A DNA stretch of 64,000 nucleotides from CAVXHQ01 sp963789535 (GTDB lineage: Bacteria; Pseudomonadota; Alphaproteobacteria; Rhodobacterales; Rhodobacteraceae). A program made the translations under genes and the position numbers. The notes beneath the pieces were generated by a model. It searched no databases. It worked only from the letters and a program-made list of their open reading frames with translations, and was not told the origin of the DNA. This document shows positions 58,913-64,000 of the stretch, piece after piece (positions within the stretch are counted from its first letter, which is position 1; every line of letters begins with the position of its first letter). The stretch is taken from contig CAWBKU010000003.1 of the NCBI GenBank assembly GCA_963789535.1, positions 186,001-250,000 of the forward strand, written 5' to 3'.

Positions 58913-59449
58913 TCACAGGCTGCCGGGATAGCCGGGCACCGTGGCGAGGTTGTGCGCCATGCCGAACATCGCGGTGATGAAGATCGAGATCATGCCGATC
59001 ACCTGCGTCCAGAACCGGTGCCGCGTGAGACGGCGGAACAGGAGCGGCCCCTCGGGCTCCTCGTGGCGGATGCGCTGAGCTGTGGCGACCGACAGCAGGC
59101 CGACGCCGGTCATCGGGATCGCGATCAGCACGACCGATTGCGCGAACTCGATCCGGTACCAGAACGCCAGCGTCATCAGGCCGGTCAGCAGGAACATCGT
59201 GAACCCCAGCAGCCACATGCCCGAGACGCCGGCGATATAGAGGATGCGGGTGACGTTGACCCGCACCATGTCCTCGAGGTCCTGATAGGCCTGTTCGCCC
59301 TGCCGCCGCGCCCGCACGATCACGTCATAGGGCACGCCCAGCACCCAATGGCTCGACGTCGACCAGACCACGGCCAGCACGATCCAATACCAGATGCTCG
59401 AGAACGACCGCATGTCGATCACGTCGATCAGCGTCTTGGTCCAGTCCAC
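58913..59449 (-). CDS. conserved membrane protein, often labelled 'component of SufBCD complex'
   Basis: A 178-residue inner-membrane protein with four predicted helices (about 18-35, 68-88, 100-120 and 148-168). The start 'I-D-M-R-S-F-S-S-I-W-Y-W-I-V-L-A-V-V-W' and 'S-H-W-V-L-G-V-P-Y-D' are strongly conserved in Rhodobacteraceae. The Suf label in that family comes from annotation transfer and I see nothing in sequence to support it. It starts at a GTG with no strong ribosome site. The gene lies between mfd and the divergent hemB. Confidence 0.8.
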   Translation of the reverse strand: MDWTKTLIDVIDMRSFSSIWYWIVLAVVWSTSSHWVLGVPYDVIVRARRQGEQAYQDLEDMVRVNVTRILYIAGVSGMWLLGFTMFLLTGLMTLAFWYRIEFAQSVVLIAIPMTGVGLLSVATAQRIRHEEPEGPLLFRRLTRHRFWTQVIGMISIFITAMFGMAHNLATVPGYPGSL

Positions 59450-59589
59450 GGCTGCGTCAGCCCCCCTGCGTGCCGGATCGCGATCCGGTCTTGGCCGCGC
59501 GGACCCTAGCCCCCGGGCGCGGCATTGCCCATACTGGCGAGGCGCGAATTTCCCAACGTCGCGCGATGTGTGACACGAAAGCTGACCCG

Positions 59590-60609
59590 ATGGCCCAGAA
59601 TACCCAACCCGCTGCCTTTCCCGCCTTTCGCCCGCGCCGCCTGCGCCGCACGCCCGCCCTGCGCGCGCTGGTGCGCGAGAGCGTGCTGACCCCCGGCGAT
59701 TTCATCTGGCCGGTGTTCCTGACCGCGGGCGAGGATGTGGTGACGCCGATCCCCTCGATGCCCGGCGTGAACCGCCTGTCGGTGGACCGCGCGGTGGCGG
59801 CCGCGGTCGAGGCGCAGGCCCTCGGGATCCCGGCGATCTGCCTCTTTCCCTATACCGCGATGGAACACCGGACCAAGGATTGCGCCGAGGCGTGGAACCC
59901 CGACAACCTGACCAACCGCGCAATCCGCGCGATCAAGAAGGCCGCCCCGGGCATCGCGGTGATGACCGATATCGCGCTCGACCCGTATAACATCGACGGC
60001 CACGACGGCTTCGTCGAGGAACGCGCCGACGGCACCGTCGAGATCGTCAACGACCGCACCGTCGAGGCGCTCGTGCGGATGGCGCTGGCGCAGGCCGACG
60101 CGGGTGCGGATATCCTCGGGCCGTCCGACATGATGGACGGGCGGATCGGTGCGCTGCGCTCCGCCCTCGAAGGCGCCGGGCACGATCAAACGACGATCCT
60201 CAGCTATGCGGCAAAGTTCGCGAGCGCCTTCTACGGCCCGTTCCGCGACGCGGTCGGCGCCTCGGGCGCGCTCAAGGGCGACAAGAACACCTATCAGATC
60301 GACTCGGCCAACGGCGAGGCGGCGATGCTCTGCGTTGCGCGGGATATCGCCGAGGGGGCGGACATGGTCATGGTGAAACCGGGGATGCCCTATCTCGACA
60401 TGGTGCACCGGGTAAAGTCGCGGTTCGGCGTGCCGACCTTTGCCTATCAGGTCTCGGGCGAATACGCGATGATCGCGGCGGCGGCCCAGAACGGCTGGAT
60501 CGACCGCGAAAGGGTGATGCTGGAGAGCCTGATCTGCTTCAAGCGTGCGGGGTGCGACGGGGTGCTGACGTATTTCGCCCGCGATGCGGCGCGGGTGCTG
60601 AACGGGTGA
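59590..60609 (+). CDS. hemB: delta-aminolevulinic acid dehydratase (porphobilinogen synthase)
   Basis: A 339-residue HemB. The two catalytic lysines are K209 ('Y-A-A-K-F-A-S-A-F-Y-G') and K263 ('M-V-M-V-K-P-G-M-P-Y-L-D'). The cysteine cluster of zinc enzymes is missing: the equivalent segment reads 'L-F-P-Y-T-A-M-E-H-R-T-K-D', as in magnesium-dependent HemB of this clade. It condenses two aminolevulinates to porphobilinogen for haem and chlorophyll. The ATG at 59590 was chosen from family length; an ATG eight codons earlier is possible. Confidence 0.97.
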   Translation: MAQNTQPAAFPAFRPRRLRRTPALRALVRESVLTPGDFIWPVFLTAGEDVVTPIPSMPGVNRLSVDRAVAAAVEAQALGIPAICLFPYTAMEHRTKDCAEAWNPDNLTNRAIRAIKKAAPGIAVMTDIALDPYNIDGHDGFVEERADGTVEIVNDRTVEALVRMALAQADAGADILGPSDMMDGRIGALRSALEGAGHDQTTILSYAAKFASAFYGPFRDAVGASGALKGDKNTYQIDSANGEAAMLCVARDIAEGADMVMVKPGMPYLDMVHRVKSRFGVPTFAYQVSGEYAMIAAAAQNGWIDRERVMLESLICFKRAGCDGVLTYFARDAARVLNG

Positions 60610-60673
60610 GGCACGCGCGTCCGGGTCGCCCCGTTTGCGCACCTCGGAAAAGCGTCTCGTGAGAGCGAGGCCC

Positions 60674-61504
60674 ATGATACCACAGGATATTGCGCGGAAA
60701 CTCAACGTCTCTAACCCGGTATTCATCGAGGCGACCCAGATTGCCGAAATCTGGAAAGTCGTCCTGCCGGATGGCGGGTTCGCCGCGCTGAAAATCTACA
60801 AGGGCGGCGACATGAGGAACGAGAGGCCGGGCTTTGCCTTCATGTCTGGGCTCGGCGGTAGCGGGGGGGCAAAAGTCCTCGGCCTGACCAAAGGCGAGGC
60901 CCTTCTGGAGTGGCTGGAGGGTCCATCATTGGGCGATCTGACGCGCCAAGGCTCCGATCTGGACGCCTGCGACCGGTTGGTTTCGCTGGCAAATCAAATC
61001 CACGCCGAAAGACGGATCGTGAAAGGCGAATTGCCGAAGCTGGATGTGTGGTTTACGGCGCTCCTCGATCTTCGGTTCGGCCCGGAACTCGCCCCATCGG
61101 CAGTCGACGACCTGCTTCTGTGCAAGGACGTTGCGCGCCACCTCCTCGCCTCGCAGGTCGACGTGCGACCGCTCCATGGCGACCTGCACCACGACAATAT
61201 CCGTCGGGGCGACCGTGGCTATTGCGCCTTCGATGCCAAGGGCATCCTCGGCGAGCGGGCCTTCGAACTGGCGAATGCCTTTCGCAATCCCAAAGGCGCA
61301 GCCGATGTCGTTCGTGATCCCGAGAGGGTGCGCCGCGTCGCCACGACATGGAGTTATGCGTTTGGCGTGGATCGGCGACGCCTTCTGGAATGGGCGATGG
61401 TGAAGGTTGCGCTGTCGATCTCGTGGCGCAGCGGCCCGATCCTCACTGACGATCCCGAGCTTGGGTTCCTGTCGATCGTCAGAGGCGTTCTCGACCCGGT
61501 TTGA
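60674..61504 (+). CDS. aminoglycoside/hydroxyurea-type antibiotic kinase family, APH(6)-like
   Basis: A 276-residue kinase-fold protein with a catalytic loop 'L-H-G-D-L-H-H-D-N-I' and the metal-binding 'C-A-F-D-A-K-G-I-L-G-E-R-A-F-E-L-A-N-A-F-R-N', written here in parts. That F-D-A-K/P-G ... E-R pattern is the signature of the streptomycin 6-kinase family. Chromosomal relatives need not confer resistance. Codon use is less GC-extreme at the 5' end than its neighbours, which hints at transfer. It follows hemB after 64 bp in the same direction. Confidence 0.85.
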   Translation: MIPQDIARKLNVSNPVFIEATQIAEIWKVVLPDGGFAALKIYKGGDMRNERPGFAFMSGLGGSGGAKVLGLTKGEALLEWLEGPSLGDLTRQGSDLDACDRLVSLANQIHAERRIVKGELPKLDVWFTALLDLRFGPELAPSAVDDLLLCKDVARHLLASQVDVRPLHGDLHHDNIRRGDRGYCAFDAKGILGERAFELANAFRNPKGAADVVRDPERVRRVATTWSYAFGVDRRRLLEWAMVKVALSISWRSGPILTDDPELGFLSIVRGVLDPV

Positions 61505-61653
61505 GCGCGGCCCGGGGCATCGGAAACAAGTGACTGATCCGTTTGCCGCTGCGCCCTCAAACCCGCGTGACAGACACCCCCCCACCGCCTATAGTGCCCC
61601 CACAAGGGCCGGACACCAAAGTCCGCAACAAGGCCCGGTAACGAGGCGCAGAC

Positions 61654-62214
61654 ATGACCCAGTTGACCCGGCGCACCTGCGCCCTTTCCATCCTTTCCGC
61701 CCCCATCGCCCTCGCCGCCTGCGGCAACGGCATCGGCGGGACCGGCAGTGCCGACATCGACGCCCGCGTCGCGGGCACGCTGGCTTTCCTCTACGACACC
61801 TATCCTGGCACCCGCGACCTTGGCGCGCGCGCCTCGGGCATCCTCGTGATGCCGCTCGTGACCGAGGTCGGCCTCGGGCTCGGCGCCTCCTACGGACGCG
61901 GCGCGCTCCTGATCCGCGAGAGCACGGTGGACTATTATTCGACCGCCGCCGCCAGTGCCGGCCTCCAGATCGGAGCGCAGCAATACAGCCACGTCCTGTT
62001 CTTCATGACCGAGGACGCGCTGTTGCAGTTCCGCACCTCGCCCGGCTGGGCGGTGGGCGCGGACGCGGAATACGTCATCGCCGACGAGGGCGACGTGCTG
62101 CGGGCCGAGACGACGACCTCGCTCTCGCCGGTGATCGCGGTGATCTTCGGCCAGACCGGGTTGCGCGTCGGCGCCTCCCTCGAGGGCACGAAATACACCC
62201 GCATCATTCCCTGA
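61654..62214 (+). CDS. SYLF/YSC84-like domain lipoprotein
   Basis: A 186-residue lipoprotein. The signal has a twin-Arg (L-T-R-R-T) and the lipobox L-A-A-C at about residue 23. The YSC84-like lipid-binding domain follows: 'A-S-G-I-L-V-M-P-L-V', then 'G-A-S-Y-G-R-G-A-L-L' and 'G-W-A-V-G-A-D-A-E'. In eukaryotes SYLF domains bind phosphoinositides; in bacteria they are outer-membrane proteins of unknown role. The stop overlaps the opposing DUF2254 gene by 11 bases. Confidence 0.88.
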   Translation: MTQLTRRTCALSILSAPIALAACGNGIGGTGSADIDARVAGTLAFLYDTYPGTRDLGARASGILVMPLVTEVGLGLGASYGRGALLIRESTVDYYSTAAASAGLQIGAQQYSHVLFFMTEDALLQFRTSPGWAVGADAEYVIADEGDVLRAETTTSLSPVIAVIFGQTGLRVGASLEGTKYTRIIP

Positions 62215-63517
62215 CGGCCTCGTCCCCGTCCTGAAAGTTCAGCGGCGCAGCCCCTTTCAGGCGCACGCGGTCGGGGGCGAAGGTGACGGCATCGAGGGCG
62301 CGCAGCCAGGTCATCCGACCCGCGCGGCGCGCCGCCGGGCGCAGATGCTGCGGCCCGTGCAGTGCAAGTCCGTCGAGCACCTTCATCAGCGCCAGATAGA
62401 CCTCGGTCTGACCGTTCGCGTCGCGGGCGATGGCATCGAACGCATCCTCCATGAGGTCGTCCGGGTCGAGCGCTGCAAGACGCAGGTTGGGATAGGCCAC
62501 ATCCTCGTCCGGGTTTGCGTCGGGGGCATAGCCGCCAAGGATCCGCGCGAGCCGGGTCACGACGTCGATCGCGGTGCCGGGGTCGTTGATCCCGGGCGAC
62601 AGCGCCTTGCTGCCGATCTCTGACATCTGGATGAGGCCGAAACGCGGATCCTTGTCGATCGAGCGCCGGTCGCCAAGCGTGACCGCGTCCCGGATCCGCC
62701 GCACGATGCGCCCGTCCGGACCGCCGAGGCCGCCGCCGCCCGCCTCGGCGCCCCCTGCCGCCGCGCGGTCGGTGACATGCACCAGCGGTCCGCCCGCCGC
62801 GACCAGTCCGCCGATCGGCTGTGTCAGCCAGATGTCGATACCGTGTTCGGCACCGATCTCCTGCAGTTCGGGCATGTCGATGCCCTGCACATAACCCATC
62901 GCGGGCGACGGGACCGGCGCCGACAACGGCGGCACCTGGCCGTCGAACGGCATTGCCCACCGCGTCCGCGAGCGGGCCAGCCGGGCGAATTCCGACGTGG
63001 TCTGGTCCTCCATCCGCCGCGCGGTATCGATCAGGCTGCCGAAAGTCTGAAGCCGCAGAATCCAGCGGCCCAGCGTGAAGACGATGACGGCAAGGACGAA
63101 AATCGTGGTCCAGTACAGGAACACGACCTCCTTGTCGCCGAAATACGGTGTCTCGAGCAGCACGATACCCAGCAGCGAGTAGATATAGGCGCCGAGGAAC
63201 GTGGCGAGGACGGTCTGCGTCGCCCGGTCCTGAAGGATCACCAGATGCGCCCGCGGCGTCCAGTTCTGCATCGCGCTGAACTGCACCGTCACCATGATCG
63301 TGACCGAGAACGTCGTCACGGCGAGCATCGAATTGGCGATGAGGTCCAGAAGCCGGTCGAGTCCGGTCCGGCCGAACGTCTCGAAGAGGCCGTCCGGTAT
63401 CGCCGCATCGAAAACCTTTGCCGCCCCCACCGCGACGAAGGCCAGGAGGCCGATCAGGATGAGTCGCACCCATAGTTTGCGCGATTGAACCTTGATCCAG
63501 TCCCAGGTCGAATACAT
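62204..63517 (-). CDS. DUF2254 family membrane protein
   Basis: A 437-residue inner-membrane protein with four predicted helices in the first half (about 15-35, 55-80, 105-125 and 135-160). A soluble C-terminal half carries the family motifs 'A-L-S-P-G-I-N-D-P-G-T-A' and 'G-Y-V-Q-G-I-D'. The function is unknown. The ATG at 63517 with GGGGG nine bases before it is preferred; the frame is open further upstream without similarity. Confidence 0.9.
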   Translation of the reverse strand: MYSTWDWIKVQSRKLWVRLILIGLLAFVAVGAAKVFDAAIPDGLFETFGRTGLDRLLDLIANSMLAVTTFSVTIMVTVQFSAMQNWTPRAHLVILQDRATQTVLATFLGAYIYSLLGIVLLETPYFGDKEVVFLYWTTIFVLAVIVFTLGRWILRLQTFGSLIDTARRMEDQTTSEFARLARSRTRWAMPFDGQVPPLSAPVPSPAMGYVQGIDMPELQEIGAEHGIDIWLTQPIGGLVAAGGPLVHVTDRAAAGGAEAGGGGLGGPDGRIVRRIRDAVTLGDRRSIDKDPRFGLIQMSEIGSKALSPGINDPGTAIDVVTRLARILGGYAPDANPDEDVAYPNLRLAALDPDDLMEDAFDAIARDANGQTEVYLALMKVLDGLALHGPQHLRPAARRAGRMTWLRALDAVTFAPDRVRLKGAAPLNFQDGDEAVRE

Positions 63518-63705
63518 CGTCGGTGCCCCCGCTGGCATCGCCGGCAAGGACCGCCGCCGTCTCGGTGGTTCAATGGATGGCGGTGGGCGGCGGTTCCGTG
63601 TCGCGGGCAATTTGGCCTGTTTGCGGCAGGCGGCGTCGCGTTTTGCCAAGTTGCCCGGCAAGTGTCGGGGTCACATGCGCGCAACGGATATCGAAAGGGA
63701 ACCCA

Positions 63706-64000
63706 ATGAAGACCAGTGCACAGGTGGTCGTGATCGGCGGCGGCGTGGTGGGATGTTCGGTCCTCTACCACCTGACCAAGCTGGGCTGGTCCGACGTCAT
63801 GCTCCTCGAGCGCAAGGAGCTTACCGCGGGGTCCACCTGGCACGCCGCCGGCGGGTTCCACACGCTCAACGGCGACACCAACATGGCCGCCCTTCAGGGC
63901 TATACGATCAACCTCTACAAGGAGTTGGAAGAGATCACCGGCATGTCCTGCGGCCTGCACCACGTCGGCGGCCTGACGCTGGCCGACACGCAGGACCGGT
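63706..64000 (+). CDS. FAD-dependent sarcosine/dimethylglycine dehydrogenase family, N-terminal part
   Basis: The first 98 residues only; the gene runs off the right edge. It starts with the FAD motif V-V-V-I-G-G-G-V-V-G-C-S-V-L-Y-H-L and has T-A-G-S-T-W-H-A-A-G-G-F-H near residue 45, including the His that binds FAD covalently in the family. It is a second, distinct homologue of the 811-residue enzyme at 8940-11375. An AAGGGAA site precedes the ATG. Confidence 0.92.
   Translation, partial: MKTSAQVVVIGGGVVGCSVLYHLTKLGWSDVMLLERKELTAGSTWHAAGGFHTLNGDTNMAALQGYTINLYKELEEITGMSCGLHHVGGLTLADTQDR

Noticed and set aside
1..64000. Phage, transposon or CRISPR content
   Set aside because: No integrase, transposase, terminal inverted repeats, direct-repeat array or att-like duplications were seen.

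Overview
The window is a single stretch of very GC-rich, densely packed bacterial chromosome. Its gene content points to an alphaproteobacterium of the Rhodobacteraceae (Roseobacter/Rhodobacter clade). This placement is my inference from the gene set: an IalB-family protein, a HemB without the zinc cysteines, a small membrane protein of the kind labelled 'component of SufBCD complex' in that family, a bdhA/patatin pair, sarcosine/dimethylglycine-type dehydrogenases and a TRAP transporter. I found no tRNA, rRNA, CRISPR array, insertion sequence, phage or plasmid gene. Both ends cut through a gene.

Left part (1-16.4 kb) is mostly uptake and catabolism of small organic compounds. A leftward run encodes an SsuD-like flavin monooxygenase, an aldo/keto reductase, a flavin reductase and a TRAP transporter (Q-M-P order), with a divergent GntR/UTRA regulator and a Gfo/Idh/MocA dehydrogenase. 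Next come a choline-kinase-like protein, a methyltransferase, and a tightly overlapping leftward operon for a betaine/choline-type ABC transporter, a second choline-kinase-like protein and an 811-residue FAD/GcvT-type methylamine dehydrogenase.

The region 16.6-29.8 kb holds a CHASE-type histidine kinase with a single-domain response regulator, hisB-hisH, envelope genes (lytic transglycosylase, DUF882 peptidase, L,D-transpeptidase, then lpxD, an acyl carrier protein and a ketosynthase), an IalB-family protein and a HerA-like ATPase.

The region 29.9-38.9 kb is a myo-inositol-type catabolic locus. Leftward are an IolJ-like aldolase, iolB, iolC and iolD; rightward are two Gfo/Idh/MocA dehydrogenases and an IolE/MocC-like isomerase; a LacI regulator lies at the end. 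Near-identical 18-bp palindromes lie in front of iolD and in front of the LacI gene. iolB and the iolE-like gene each carry a +1 frameshift.

The region 38.9-50.6 kb has a head-to-head DUF4198/HupE pair, rpsB-tsf, a solo LuxR-type regulator, a pseudouridine kinase/glycosidase pair, a DUF502 membrane protein, and bdhA with a patatin-like protein. A candidate small RNA with its own promoter and terminator sits between bdhA and an orphan peptide-type solute-binding protein. The right end (52.8-64 kb) has small envelope and stress proteins, a FrnE-like DsbA with an MFS exporter, mfd, hemB, an APH(6)-like kinase, a SYLF lipoprotein, a DUF2254 membrane protein and the start of another sarcosine/dimethylglycine-type dehydrogenase.
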